A DNA stretch of 64,000 nucleotides from Ligilactobacillus sp900765635 (GTDB lineage Bacteria; Bacillota; Bacilli; Lactobacillales; Lactobacillaceae): NCBI RefSeq assembly GCF_949152225.1, contig NZ_CASCJC010000001.1, positions 1 to 64,000 on the forward strand. The letters are read 5' to 3'. The notes beneath the pieces were generated by a model. It was not told the DNA's origin. It worked only from the letters and a program-made list of their open reading frames with translations, and did not search any database. Positions 17,770-27,198 of this stretch are shown one piece after another (position 1 is the first letter of the stretch; every line of letters begins with the position of its first letter). The position numbers and the translations under genes were made by a program.

Positions 17770-18909
17770 TTAAGCCGTCCGTACTGGTGTAATCAATTGT
17801 AACATAGTGGTGTCACCTTCGCTAGGTAACACGACAAACGGACGAAGTGGTTGCGTCATTTCAAGCTTGATTTGGCTTTGACCAAATGAGCGCAAGGCAT
17901 CTTTCATGTAATCTGGGTTAAATGAAATTTGGATTCCTTCACCAGTCAAACTATTGAAACTTAATCTTTCTTCAACATTTCCTACTTCAGGCGAATTTCC
18001 AGATAAGATCGCACTTTGATTTGCTGTATCTAATGTCAATTTAACGATATTGTTACGCCCTTCATGCGATAACAATGAGGCACGTTCAATCGCACGTAGG
18101 AATTCAGCTGAATTAAACTCAATTTGTGTTGAACTATTTTGTGGAATCAAGCGATCTGTTTCTGGATAATTTCCTTCCAACAAACGTGAGTAAAAGTATG
18201 TTTGCCCCAAGATGAAAAGTACTTGATTTTCAGAAATTTGGACATTAACTTGTCCTGGATAATCGCTTAACATTTTTGCTAATTCATTCATTGATTTTCC
18301 TGGGATTGTCAAATTATAATCAATTGCTTGATCAACTTGTAAGGCTAATTGCCGGCGACTTAAACGATGTGAGTCGGTGGCAACTGCTACTAGTTGATCG
18401 GATTTTAAAGTCAAATGAATTCCCGTTAAAATGGGACGATTTTCTTGATTTGAAACAGAAATAATTGTTTGTTCAATCACACGTTTTAAAATGTCTGCTT
18501 CTAAATTGATTTGTGTTTTAATTTCAATTTCTGGTAAATGTGGGTATTCGTTTGGATCAAGACCATTGATTGTAAAAGCTGCTTGTCCTGAAGTAATTGT
18601 TACTTGATATTTAGCATCAATGTTAATATTAACTTCATTTTCAGGCAAACGTTTGATGATATCAACAAACATTCTAGCTGGAACAACAATACTTCCTGTT
18701 TCTAAAACACTTAATCCAGCTTCTTCATCATTTTCAGCTAAGGTTGTTTCAATTGAAATATCACCATTGCTTGCTGTTAATTTCAATTCTTCATTTGTTA
18801 AATCTAATTTGATTCCGTTTAAAATATCTAAGGCAGTTTTGGCAGAGATTGCACGAGTAACTGTATTTAAATATTTAATAAATGGATTTCGTTGAATCGA
18901 AAATTTCAT
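17770..18909 (-). CDS. dnaN: DNA polymerase III beta subunit (sliding clamp)
   Basis: Clamp of 379 residues with three clamp domains. Start MKFSIQRNPFIKYLNTVTRA; middle VATDSHRLSRRQL; the C-terminus QLITPVRTA closes the ring. The ATG at 18909 with GGAGG six bases upstream is the right start; an in-frame TTG at 18921 is an artefact of that ribosome site. It follows dnaA after an intergenic region with DnaA boxes and the unwinding element. Intact. Confidence 0.98.
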   Translation of the reverse strand: MKFSIQRNPFIKYLNTVTRAISAKTALDILNGIKLDLTNEELKLTASNGDISIETTLAENDEEAGLSVLETGSIVVPARMFVDIIKRLPENEVNINIDAKYQVTITSGQAAFTINGLDPNEYPHLPEIEIKTQINLEADILKRVIEQTIISVSNQENRPILTGIHLTLKSDQLVAVATDSHRLSRRQLALQVDQAIDYNLTIPGKSMNELAKMLSDYPGQVNVQISENQVLFILGQTYFYSRLLEGNYPETDRLIPQNSSTQIEFNSAEFLRAIERASLLSHEGRNNIVKLTLDTANQSAILSGNSPEVGNVEERLSFNSLTGEGIQISFNPDYMKDALRSFGQSQIKLEMTQPLRPFVVLPSEGDTTMLQLITPVRTA

Positions 18910-18920
18910 GTGAACCTCCA

Positions 18921-19056
18921 ATATATTATTATTATTATTATTTTTTTAGTAATAGTAGTAGAACATGTGATTGTTGTGGATAACTAAAAAATAGCACAAT
19001 TTTATTGGTTATAAACATGTGGATAAAGTTGTGTATTAAATTTTCAGTTTTCCACA
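18921..19056. other. oriC, dnaA-dnaN part: AT-rich unwinding element, DnaA-trios and three DnaA boxes
   Basis: Reading from dnaN: an AT-rich stretch of ATT repeats (18921-18946), five TAG/TAA triplets (18947-18961: TAGTAATAGTAGTAG), then DnaA boxes TGTGGATAA at 18975-18983 and 19018-19026 and TTTTCCACA at 19048-19056. The order box, spacer, trios, AT-rich DUE is that described for the basal unwinding system of Bacillus subtilis. Confidence 0.85.
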
Positions 19057-19057
19057 A

Positions 19058-20404
19058 CTAACCTTTGATTTCTGATTTGAGTATGGCGATTTCTGTTTGT
19101 AATTTTTGATCGCTCATCAAAGATTCTTCAATTTTTTCGCAAGCATGAATCACGGTGGTGTGATCTTTACCACCAAATTCTTGTCCGATTCGAGGTAAAG
19201 AAGCATCAGTAAGCTGACGTGATAAATACATTGCAATTTGCCGCGGCATTACGATAGACTTAACACGTTTTTTACCTTTCAGTTCGGAAACCGTTACTTG
19301 ATAATATTTAGAAACTTTTGCTTGAATCAAAGGAATTGTAATTTCTGGTGTTCCATCATGAAGTTTGAGGTTTTTCAAGGCTTCAGCAACTAAATCAGTT
19401 GTGATAGGACGTCCATTTGTTGTAGCAAATGCCTGAACTCGCATTAAGGCTCCTTCCAATTCACGAATATTAGAATCGATTTGACCGGCGATATAGCTTA
19501 AGGCTTCATCTGGAATTGCGAGATGTTCGGTTTCAGCTTTATTACGTAAAATAGCAATTCTTGTTTCAAAATCAGGTGGGGTAATATCAACAGATAAGCC
19601 CCCTTTAAATCTAGAAACAAGGCGTTCTTCTAGTTTAGGAATTTCGTTAGGTAAACGATCAGATGATAGCACAATTTGTTTTTTTTCATTATGCAAAGCA
19701 TTAAAAGTATGGAAAAACTCTTCTTGGGTACCGACTTTTTCTGCAAAAAATTGGATGTCATCAACTAAAAGCAAATCGACATTACGATATTCTTGGCGAA
19801 ATTCTTCTTGGCGTTTGTTTTGAATAGAATTGATAAAATCGTTGGCAAAAGATTCGCTTGTAACATATTTGACTTTAGCATTGGGATTATTGGCTAACAT
19901 CTGATGACCAATAGCATGCATCAAATGCGTTTTTCCAAGTCCAACACCACCATAAAAGAATAATGGATTATACCCACCAGATGGGCCGCCTGGTTCTTCG
20001 GCAACTGCTAAAGCGGCTGCGTGGGCCATTTGATTACCTTTACCAACAATAAATGTATCAAAAGTAAACTTTTCGTTGAGCTGCGAATTTTGCATGAAAT
20101 TTTTTTGTGTTATTGCCGGAGCCGGCTTGGTTTCTGGTATCGCTAATGGATTAGCTTGTTCAGGCGTTTTTACCAAGACCGTAATGTCGGCATTTGATTC
20201 GGCCTTTAAAATTTCGCTAATTTTAGGTGCGATATTTTGAGTCCAGTAATCACGATGCAAAACTGAAGGCACCTCAATAACTAAGGTGTTGTCAGTAAAT
20301 TGAATGGGTTTAGCGGTAGCAATCCAAGTCTTATAGGTGATTGTGGCGAAAGATTCTTCAAACTTATTGCAAAGAAATTGCCATAAAGTTGCAAGATCTA
20401 GCAC
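19058..20404 (-). CDS. dnaA: Chromosomal replication initiator DnaA
   Basis: Initiator of 448 residues. Domain I at 1-80, a linker to about 110, then the AAA+ domain with Walker A GGVGLGKTHLMHAIG near 150 and Walker B LLLVDDIQFF near 215. The domain IV DNA-binding helix-turn-helix carries the signature PRIGQEFGGKDHTTVIHA near 410. The start is a GTG at 20404 with AAAGGAGGG upstream. It is flanked by two clusters of its own binding boxes, which marks this as the bipartite origin. Confidence 0.98.
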   Translation of the reverse strand: MLDLATLWQFLCNKFEESFATITYKTWIATAKPIQFTDNTLVIEVPSVLHRDYWTQNIAPKISEILKAESNADITVLVKTPEQANPLAIPETKPAPAITQKNFMQNSQLNEKFTFDTFIVGKGNQMAHAAALAVAEEPGGPSGGYNPLFFYGGVGLGKTHLMHAIGHQMLANNPNAKVKYVTSESFANDFINSIQNKRQEEFRQEYRNVDLLLVDDIQFFAEKVGTQEEFFHTFNALHNEKKQIVLSSDRLPNEIPKLEERLVSRFKGGLSVDITPPDFETRIAILRNKAETEHLAIPDEALSYIAGQIDSNIRELEGALMRVQAFATTNGRPITTDLVAEALKNLKLHDGTPEITIPLIQAKVSKYYQVTVSELKGKKRVKSIVMPRQIAMYLSRQLTDASLPRIGQEFGGKDHTTVIHACEKIEESLMSDQKLQTEIAILKSEIKG

Positions 20405-20462
20405 TGGACTTCCCTCCTTTTATTAAAATATACCTTTTTAATTGTAGCATTTAATTAAATAG

Positions 20463-20754
20463 TTTTCCACAGATTTAAGAAAATAAAAAAAGAAAAACAC
20501 AGCCTGTTAAAAACGTTATCCACATCCTGTTGATAAAACTGTGAAAAAGTCTGATTTCATCGCTTATCCACAAGCTGGATTTGAGATTTTTTCTTGGTTT
20601 AATGCATGTTTCACAAGTTTTCCACAAGAAGATAAACAAATGCACACTTGCTAATTAACAATATGTTAATTGTGAATTTATTTGCGCAAAAAGATGTGGA
20701 AATAAAAATTACCATCTACAAGGGTGTGCATAAAAAAAGCACGCTTGTGGATAA
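20463..20754. other. oriC, upstream DnaA-box cluster
   Basis: Six or more boxes between dnaA and rpmH: TTTTCCACA 20463-20471, TTATCCACA 20516-20524 and 20564-20572, TTTTCCACA 20618-20626, TGTGGAAAT 20695-20703, TGTGGATAA 20746-20754. The region is AT-rich and has no gene. It is also where the divergent dnaA and rpmH promoters must lie. Confidence 0.85.
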
Positions 20755-20899
20755 AATGCAAGGTTTTTTTGACAATAAGTCCTTTATTTTTAATGAAAGA
20801 TATGATAGGATAAAAAAGTAAGTCTGAAGTTGACAATCATTTTACTTTCATAGTAATATGTTAAGTAACATTGCAAATAAGAGAGGGGTGCAAACGCCG

Positions 20900-21034
20900 A
20901 TGAAGAGAACTTACCAACCAAAGAAACGCCATCGTCAACGCGTACATGGTTTCCGTAAACGTATGAGTACAAGTAACGGTCGTAATGTGTTAGCACGTAG
21001 ACGCCGTAAAGGTAGAAAAGTATTGTCTGCATAG
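20900..21034 (+). CDS. rpmH: 50S ribosomal protein L34
   Basis: Forty-four residues, very basic: starts MKRTYQPKKRHRQRVHGFRK and ends RRRKGRKVLSA, diagnostic of L34. GAGAGGGGTG precedes the ATG. Divergent from dnaA across oriC and followed by rnpA, the conserved order. The probable -35 is TTGACA at 20769-20774, without a good -10 at standard spacing. Confidence 0.97.
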   Translation: MKRTYQPKKRHRQRVHGFRKRMSTSNGRNVLARRRRKGRKVLSA

Positions 21035-21062
21035 ATCACTGGACCGTCAGTGGTCTTTTTTT
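21034..21062 (+). terminator. Hairpin terminator/attenuator between rpmH and rnpA
   Basis: GATCACTG and CAGTGGTC pair around a 6-base loop and are followed by seven Ts. It probably lowers rnpA expression relative to rpmH. Confidence 0.75.
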
Positions 21063-21095
21063 GTTATGTAGCATGCAAAATTTTGGAGATGGATT

Positions 21096-21446
21096 ATGAG
21101 AAAGTCATACCGCGTCAAAAAAGAAGCGGAATTCCAAAGAGTCTTTACCCAAGGCAAATCATGTGCTAACCGTCAGTTTGTGGTTTACATGATTGAAAAG
21201 CCCAACCAGCCCCATTTTCGTGTCGGCATTTCTGTCGGTAAAAAAATTGGTAATGCGGTTCAGCGCAATTGGGTCAAACGTCGAATTCGCCAAAGTTTGA
21301 CTGAATTAAAACCACAATTAAAACAAGATTGCGATTTTATCGTAATCGCTCGTCCTAGTGTCACTGACATGGCGATGGCAGATATAAAAAAGCATTTATT
21401 GCATGTTTTAAAATTGGCACATGTTTTAGAGGAAGAAAATAATTAA
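21096..21446 (+). CDS. rnpA: Ribonuclease P protein component
   Basis: Basic protein of 116 residues that binds the P RNA and helps cut the 5' leader of tRNA precursors. MRKSYRVKKEAEFQRVF at the start and the signature GNAVQRNWVKRRIRQSLTEL near 51-70 are diagnostic. GGAGATGG precedes the ATG. It ends 24 bp before yidC. Intact. Confidence 0.97.
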   Translation: MRKSYRVKKEAEFQRVFTQGKSCANRQFVVYMIEKPNQPHFRVGISVGKKIGNAVQRNWVKRRIRQSLTELKPQLKQDCDFIVIARPSVTDMAMADIKKHLLHVLKLAHVLEEENN

Positions 21447-21470
21447 TATCAAAAAGTGAGGAAATAAGCA

Positions 21471-22304
21471 TTGAAAAGAGGGAAACGTTTTGCCGCTCTT
21501 CTAGCTGCTGTATCCTTGATGTTAGTTCTAGCCGGTTGTAGCACGGCACCGATTGATGCCCAAAGTACAGGCTTTTGGGATCATTATATTGTTTGGAACT
21601 TTGTCAAGGCAATTCAAGCACTGAGCAACATCTTTGGCCATAATTATGGTTGGGGGATTGTCGTTTTCACGATTATTGTTCGAATCGTGATTTTACCATT
21701 AATGATTTATCAGATGAACACATCGCGCAAGACGATGGAGTTGCAACCACAAATCAAAGCGTTGCAACAAAAGTATTCTGCACGTGATACTGAAACAATG
21801 CGTAAATTACAAGCAGAAACACAAAAGCTTTATTCTAAAGCAGGTGTTCATCCGATGGCTTCGATGTTACCGTTAATTGTGCAAATGCCAATTATGATTG
21901 CCTTGTACCAAGCAATTTTCCGTTCAGAAACCTTGAAGGTCGGACAATTCTTCTGGATGCAATTAGGCGATAAGGATCCGTATTATGTGATGCCGATTTT
22001 GGCGGCTATCTTTACGTATTTAACTTCTAAGTTGAGTATGATGGCACAACCAGAATCAAATGCAATGATGACGGTGATGACATATGCCATGCCGGTATTT
22101 ATCTTCTTTATCGGGTTAAACGTGCCTGCTGCGTTGTCTTTATACTGGATGATTACCAATGCCTTTTCTGTGGCTCAAACATGGTTTTTCAATAATCCAT
22201 ATAAGATTAACCGTGAGCGTGAAGAAAAGCAACGGGCTGAAAAACAAAAGCAACGTCAGCTTGAAAAAGCTAAGCGTAAAGCTTTGAAGAATAAGAAAAA
22301 ATAA
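21471..22304 (+). CDS. yidC: Membrane protein insertase YidC/OxaA (lipoprotein)
   Basis: Insertase of 277 residues. The signal sequence ends with lipobox LVLAGC (Cys near 23). About five transmembrane segments follow, with the loop RKTMELQPQIKALQQKYSAR and the highly basic tail REEKQRAEKQ that binds ribosomes. The start is TTG with GTGAGGA upstream. In most relatives jag, mnmE and mnmG follow; here 382 bp of non-coding DNA and ackA follow instead, a synteny break. Confidence 0.95.
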   Translation: MKRGKRFAALLAAVSLMLVLAGCSTAPIDAQSTGFWDHYIVWNFVKAIQALSNIFGHNYGWGIVVFTIIVRIVILPLMIYQMNTSRKTMELQPQIKALQQKYSARDTETMRKLQAETQKLYSKAGVHPMASMLPLIVQMPIMIALYQAIFRSETLKVGQFFWMQLGDKDPYYVMPILAAIFTYLTSKLSMMAQPESNAMMTVMTYAMPVFIFFIGLNVPAALSLYWMITNAFSVAQTWFFNNPYKINREREEKQRAEKQKQRQLEKAKRKALKNKKK

Positions 22305-22609
22305 TACAAACGAAAAGCTTACAGAGAATGTTTCTGTGTTATAGCAAATTATTTAAAAGCAGCAAAGCTAGTGTGATGAACTGGCAATGTTGCTTTTTTC
22401 TTTGTCAAATTAGGATGATAAAGTAGCTGCTAAAGATTAAATTTACTAACTTGGAGTTTGAAGCACTCTTTAGGAGAGGATTTTTGCCTTATTTTAGTAG
22501 AAAGTTTATTTAAATTTAAAAAAACAAATTTTAGTAAGTGTTTCAGAGCTACAGGCTATAAAATCAAAAAAATTGACTAACGAAACACTAAGAAAAGAAT
22601 AAAAATTCT
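22305..22609. other. Gene-free stretch between yidC and ackA
   Basis: No convincing reading frame. It holds a weak hairpin with T-run near 22361-22398 (AGCAGCA against TGTTGCT), a possible yidC terminator, and an inverted repeat AGTGTTTC (22537-22544) with GAAACACT (22582-22589). No remnants of jag or mnmE were recognised. Confidence 0.5.
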
Positions 22610-22646
22610 CTTAACCGTTTACATTTGCTAAAAAGTACTCTAATAT
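22610..22646 (+). promoter_or_regulatory. ackA promoter with overlapping cre-like site
   Basis: TTTACA (22618-22623), a 17-bp gap and TAATAT (22641-22646). CTTAACCGTTTACA (22610-22623) is a near-match to cre in reverse orientation and covers the -35 box. Confidence 0.65.
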
Positions 22647-22686
22647 GGAAGTGACCGTTTTCTTTTAGTATAGGAGTGAATTTTAA

Positions 22687-23877
22687 ATGGAAAAAACAAT
22701 TGTTATTAACTCAGGAAGCTCGAGTTTAAAATTTAAGTTATTTGCAATACCAGATGAAGAAGTTTTGGCTAGTGGTTTAATTGAACGAATCGGTATTGAA
22801 GGCTCAGCAATTACCATCAAGTATGGTGCAGGCGAAAAGTTTACTAGTCAGGAAGATGTCAGTGATCATAAGATTGCTGTTGATAGATTGTTGGCATTGT
22901 TAGAAGAATTAGGAATTGTAAATGATTTAAATGAAATCACAGCTGTTGGTCATCGTGTGGTAGCTGGGGGCGAATATTTCAAGACTTCCGCTGTTATTGA
23001 CGATAAAGTCATTGAACAAATTGATGAAATTGCTGATTTTGCGCCATTGCATAACCCAGCTAATTTAATGGGAATTAAGGCCTTTAAAAAGGTCTTACCA
23101 GATGCGTTTAGTTTGGCAGCTTTTGATACTTCATTTCATCAAAGCATTCCTGAAGAAAACTTCTTGTATAGCATACCTTATGAATGGTATGAACAATATG
23201 GGGTACGCCGTTATGGTGCACATGGCACAAGTCATCGCTATGTTGCCCAAGAAGCTGCAAAATTCTTAGGAAAACCACTTGAAGAATTGAAATTAATTAC
23301 TTGTCATTTAGGTGCAGGTTCTTCAATTTGTGCTGTTAAAGATGGCAAATCATTTGATACATCAATGGGCTTTACACCATTAACTGGGGTAACGATGGCG
23401 ACACGTTCGGGTGATATCGATGTGGCATTGTTGAACTATGTGATGGATAAATTAGGCATCAAATCACTTGATGAAATGCTTTATATTTTAAATAACAAGT
23501 CTGGTTTGTTAGGAATTTCAGGTGTTTCACCAGATATGCGTGATATTTTAGCGGCTAAAAATGATAATAAACGTGCTAAATTAGCTTTAGATATCTTCGT
23601 GAAAAATGTTGTCAAATATATCGGTGAATACGTAGCTGAAATGGGTGGTGTTGATGGAATCATCTTTACAGCTGGTATTGGTGAAAATTCGGTGCCTGTA
23701 AGACAAATGGTAATGCAACGCCTAGCATATTTGGGTATTACCTGTGATGATGCGGCTAACGCAGCTAATGAAGATGGCTACATTGCAACCAAAGATTCTA
23801 AAGTTGCAGTCTTGAAGATATCAACTGATGAAGAATTGATGATTGCTAGAGATGTAGAAGCCTTTAGAAATAAATAA
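22687..23877 (+). CDS. ackA: Acetate kinase
   Basis: Kinase of 396 residues, normal length, that makes ATP from acetyl phosphate. Motifs: INSGSSSLKFKL near the start, GHRVVAGGEYF near 88, DTSFHQSIP near 148, THLGAGSS-like CHLGAGSSICAV near 207, GIGENS near 330. A clear promoter is upstream and a terminator downstream. It sits beside phosphoketolase, whose acetyl phosphate product is its substrate, so the pair forms the energy-yielding end of that pathway. Confidence 0.97.
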   Translation: MEKTIVINSGSSSLKFKLFAIPDEEVLASGLIERIGIEGSAITIKYGAGEKFTSQEDVSDHKIAVDRLLALLEELGIVNDLNEITAVGHRVVAGGEYFKTSAVIDDKVIEQIDEIADFAPLHNPANLMGIKAFKKVLPDAFSLAAFDTSFHQSIPEENFLYSIPYEWYEQYGVRRYGAHGTSHRYVAQEAAKFLGKPLEELKLITCHLGAGSSICAVKDGKSFDTSMGFTPLTGVTMATRSGDIDVALLNYVMDKLGIKSLDEMLYILNNKSGLLGISGVSPDMRDILAAKNDNKRAKLALDIFVKNVVKYIGEYVAEMGGVDGIIFTAGIGENSVPVRQMVMQRLAYLGITCDDAANAANEDGYIATKDSKVAVLKISTDEELMIARDVEAFRNK

Positions 23878-23886
23878 AATGAAATT

Positions 23887-23927
23887 AATCCTTCTTAACT
23901 AATAAAATAGTTTGGAAGGATTTTTTT
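23887..23927 (+). terminator. ackA terminator
   Basis: AATCCTTC pairs with GAAGGATT across a 20-base loop, followed by a T-run. Confidence 0.8.
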
Positions 23928-23987
23928 ATTGGTTGTTTTTTAACAAAAATTTCCCCCAAAAGTGGAACGTACCAATTTTTATAATGG

Positions 23988-24016
23988 TTGACATTTTTAA
24001 GATAGAGCGTTATCAT
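23988..24016 (+). promoter_or_regulatory. Strong promoter of the phosphoketolase gene
   Basis: Perfect TTGACA (23988-23993), a 17-bp gap and TATCAT (24011-24016), about 42 bp before the ATG. AAAGGAG is the ribosome site. Confidence 0.75.
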
Positions 24017-24057
24017 GTGAGTGTAGAAAATAAAACGAACAAAGGAGTCTAGCTCAC

Positions 24058-26427
24058 ATGACAGTAGATTACTCATCCAAGCAATATTTAGATAAACTTG
24101 ATGCATATTGGCGCGCTGCTAATTACGTTTCTGTAGGGCAACTTTATTTGAAAGATAATCCACTTTTACGTCGTCCACTACAAGCTAGTGATGTAAAGAT
24201 TAAACCAATCGGCCATTGGGGCACAATTTCAGGGCAAAACTTTATTTATGCTCATTTAAACCGTGTCATCAACAAATATGACTTGAACATGTTTTATGTT
24301 GAAGGTCCAGGACATGGTGGCCAAGTGATGGTTTCAAACTCTTATCTTGACGGTAGTTATACTGAAATTTATCCAGAGATCACGCAAGATGAACAAGGGA
24401 TGCAAAAATTATTCAAGCGTTTCTCATTCCCAGGTGGGGTGGCTTCACATGCGGCACCTGAAACACCAGGTTCGATTCATGAAGGTGGCGAATTAGGTTA
24501 TTCCATCTCCCATGCTGTCGGGGCAATCTTAGATAATCCTGATTTGATTGTCGTACCAGTTGTTGGTGATGGGGAAGCAGAAACTGGTCCATTGGCAACT
24601 TCATGGCAATCTAACAAGTTCATCAACCCAATCAATGACGGGGCCATCTTGCCAATCTTAGATATCAACGGCTTTAAGATTTCTAACCCAACAATCATGT
24701 CACGTGAATCTGATGAAACTCTACAAAAATTCTTTGAAGGGATGGGTTGGCATCCAATCTTTGTCGAAGGTGACGATCCAGCAGTGATGCATCCAGCGAT
24801 GGCTAAAGCATTAGATGAAGCAATCGAAGAAATCAAGACAATCCAAAAGCATGCGCGTGAAAATAACGATGCAAGCTTACCAACTTGGCCAATGATTGTC
24901 TTGCGGACACCAAAAGGTTGGACAGGTCCTAAATTCTGGGATAACAAGCCAATCGAAAACTCCTTTAGAGCACACCAAGTGCCACTTCCAGTTGATCAAA
25001 ATCATATGGAACATGCCGATGCTTTGGAAGAATGGTTAAAGAGCTATCGCCCAGAAGAATTATTCGATGAAAATGGGGCTTTGAAAGCCGAGATCGCAGA
25101 AATTGCGCCAAAAGGTGACAAGCGCATGGCGGCTAACCCACATACTAACCCAGGTAAATTAATTCGTGATTTAAACAAACCTGATTTTCGCAAATTTGCT
25201 GTTGATACTACTACGCCAGGGCAAACCGTGGCGCAAGATATGAGTATCTTAGGTAAATATTTAGAAGCTGTTTTAGCTGAAAATGAGGCAAACAAGAACT
25301 TTAGAATTTTTGGACCAGACGAAACAATGTCCAATCGTTTGGCACCAATCTTTGAACAAACGAACCGTCAATGGTTACCAGCTATCAAAGAACCAAACGA
25401 TGAATTCTTAGCACCAAGTGGTCGTGTAATTGATTCACAATTATCCGAACATCAAGCAGAAGGTTTCTTAGAAGGTTATGTCTTGACTGGTCGTCATGGT
25501 TTCTTTGCAAGTTATGAAGCATTCTTGCGTGTTGTTGATTCGATGTTAACGCAACACTTCAAATGGTTAAGAAAAGCTAAGGAACAACCTTGGAGAACTT
25601 CTGTGCCATCATTAAACGTTGTAGCTACTTCAACTGTGTTCCAACAAGATCACAACGGCTACACACACCAAGATCCAGGTTTATTAGCACATTTAGCCGA
25701 CAAGAAACCTGAATTCATCCGTGAATACTTGCCAGCTGATGCAAATACTTTATTAGCAGTCTTTGATAAAGTTTTAAATGATCGTGATAAGATCAACTTG
25801 ATTGTTTCATCCAAGCACCCACGTCAACAATTCTACTCGGCTGCCGAAGCTAAAGAATTAGTCGACAATGGGCTTAAGATTATTGATTGGGCTTCAACTG
25901 ATCAAAATGCTGAACCTGATTTGGTAATTGCTGCAGCTGGGACCGAACCAAACTTGGAAGCTTTAGCTGCAATTTCAATCTTGCATGAAAAATTACCAGA
26001 ATTGAAGATTCGTTTTATCAATGTGGTTGATTTATTGAAACTACGCAGTCCAAAAGTTGACCCACGTGGCTTAAGCGATGAAGAATTTGACTTCTATTTC
26101 ACCAAAGATAAACCAGTTATCTTTGCTTTCCATGGTTATGAAGGTTTGATTCGTGACATCTTCTTTGATCGTCACAACCATAACTTATATATCCATGGTT
26201 ACCGTGAAAACGGCGATATCACAACACCATTTGATATGCGTGTTGTTAACCAAATGGATCGCTTCGACTTGGTTAAAGATGCCTTGTTAAGCCAACCAAA
26301 CGCACAACAATACGGACAAATCATTGCTGAAATGGATAGCATTATCGCTAAACACCATCAATATATCCGTGATGAAGGTACCGATTTACCAGAAGTTGAA
26401 AACTGGGAATGGAAACCATTAAAATAA
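24058..26427 (+). CDS. xpkA: Xylulose-5-phosphate/fructose-6-phosphate phosphoketolase
   Basis: Thiamine-diphosphate enzyme of 789 residues, normal length. It splits xylulose-5-P (and perhaps fructose-6-P) with phosphate into acetyl phosphate plus glyceraldehyde-3-P (or erythrose-4-P). Visible: IGHWGTISGQNFIYAHLNR, GPGHGGQ, the ThDP motif VVGDGEAETGPLATSW near 163, HQDPGLLAHLADKKP near 540, and SSKHPRQQFYS near 583. Next to ackA, which uses the product. It indicates heterofermentative or pentose metabolism. Codon usage is biased toward preferred codons, fitting high expression. Confidence 0.97.
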   Translation: MTVDYSSKQYLDKLDAYWRAANYVSVGQLYLKDNPLLRRPLQASDVKIKPIGHWGTISGQNFIYAHLNRVINKYDLNMFYVEGPGHGGQVMVSNSYLDGSYTEIYPEITQDEQGMQKLFKRFSFPGGVASHAAPETPGSIHEGGELGYSISHAVGAILDNPDLIVVPVVGDGEAETGPLATSWQSNKFINPINDGAILPILDINGFKISNPTIMSRESDETLQKFFEGMGWHPIFVEGDDPAVMHPAMAKALDEAIEEIKTIQKHARENNDASLPTWPMIVLRTPKGWTGPKFWDNKPIENSFRAHQVPLPVDQNHMEHADALEEWLKSYRPEELFDENGALKAEIAEIAPKGDKRMAANPHTNPGKLIRDLNKPDFRKFAVDTTTPGQTVAQDMSILGKYLEAVLAENEANKNFRIFGPDETMSNRLAPIFEQTNRQWLPAIKEPNDEFLAPSGRVIDSQLSEHQAEGFLEGYVLTGRHGFFASYEAFLRVVDSMLTQHFKWLRKAKEQPWRTSVPSLNVVATSTVFQQDHNGYTHQDPGLLAHLADKKPEFIREYLPADANTLLAVFDKVLNDRDKINLIVSSKHPRQQFYSAAEAKELVDNGLKIIDWASTDQNAEPDLVIAAAGTEPNLEALAAISILHEKLPELKIRFINVVDLLKLRSPKVDPRGLSDEEFDFYFTKDKPVIFAFHGYEGLIRDIFFDRHNHNLYIHGYRENGDITTPFDMRVVNQMDRFDLVKDALLSQPNAQQYGQIIAEMDSIIAKHHQYIRDEGTDLPEVENWEWKPLK

Positions 26428-26462
26428 GAGGCTGAAAAAACCACAGCTTCAATAAAAAAAGA

Positions 26463-26495
26463 AGGCTCACGTCAATTTTGAACGTGAGCCTTTTT
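26463..26495. terminator. Bidirectional terminator between xpkA and the GntR gene
   Basis: A perfect 10-bp stem (AGGCTCACGT with ACGTGAGCCT), T-run on the plus side and A-run on the other. Confidence 0.9.
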
Positions 26496-26496
26496 G

Positions 26497-27198
26497 TTAA
26501 TCCATCGTGCTACTTTGAATAAAGAAGCGAGAATTTTGATAATTATAGGTCGTAAACGAATAGTCAAACGGTAATCCGGAAGCAAGGTAATAGATTTCGT
26601 GGACTTCTAAGGTTGGAGCCTTGGGAGCTAAACTTAATAAAGTAGCTTCGGAGTCACTTAATTCACGGATACGCATGTACTTATCGGAAAAACTGATGTG
26701 ATGGCCTAATTCGTGAATATAGGCAAACATCGAGCCTTGGGCGATTTGTTCGTTGACAAATGGCACAATGCTTTTTCTAAAATAAGATTCTTCAATACAT
26801 AATGGTCGTCCATTGATGTAACGAATACGTTTAATATGATAAAAATCCTCAGCGCCACATTTAAAAGCACTTTGAATCTCTTTAGGAGCGGTGATGACCT
26901 CTAATTCGATGACCTTGGCAGCTGAAGTGTGCTTGGATAGATCGCTAGTAAAGCCGTTACTTTCCAAAAAGTTAACGTAACCATCGCGTTTCGGGCGACG
27001 AACAAATGTCCCGCTGCCTTGGACTTGATAGATTAGCCCCCGTTTTTGTAAAATTTCAAAGGCTTTGACGAGTGTGCTTTTACTGATTTGATATTTGGCT
27101 AAAAGTTCATTGAAAATAGGTAGTTTAGCGCCTTGTTCGAGCTCGTTATCGATGATATATTGCTCGAGTTTTTGGGCGATTTCGATATATTTAGGCAA
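26497..27198 (-). CDS. GntR-family regulator with UTRA domain (beta-glucoside type)
   Basis: Regulator of 233 residues. The winged helix is at about 1-70 (FNELLAKYQISKSTLVKAFEI, then VQGSGTFVRRP), and the UTRA domain covers about 90-228. It is divergent from the GH1 gene, with paired direct repeats in the gap between them. Known relatives next to GH1 genes (BglR/LicR types) respond to phosphorylated beta-glucosides. Role inferred: local control of GH1 and the now broken EIIC. CDS is intact. Confidence 0.85.
   Translation of the reverse strand: MPKYIEIAQKLEQYIIDNELEQGAKLPIFNELLAKYQISKSTLVKAFEILQKRGLIYQVQGSGTFVRRPKRDGYVNFLESNGFTSDLSKHTSAAKVIELEVITAPKEIQSAFKCGAEDFYHIKRIRYINGRPLCIEESYFRKSIVPFVNEQIAQGSMFAYIHELGHHISFSDKYMRIRELSDSEATLLSLAPKAPTLEVHEIYYLASGLPFDYSFTTYNYQNSRFFIQSSTMD

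Noticed and set aside
22538..22560. GTTTCAGAGCTACAGG resembles part of Cas9 crRNA/tracrRNA repeats
   Set aside because: Single occurrence, no repeat array, no cas genes and no anti-repeat partner in the window.
24498..24947. Open frame of 149 codons antisense to xpkA
   Set aside because: Mirror of the strongly codon-biased phosphoketolase gene; no RBS or family features.
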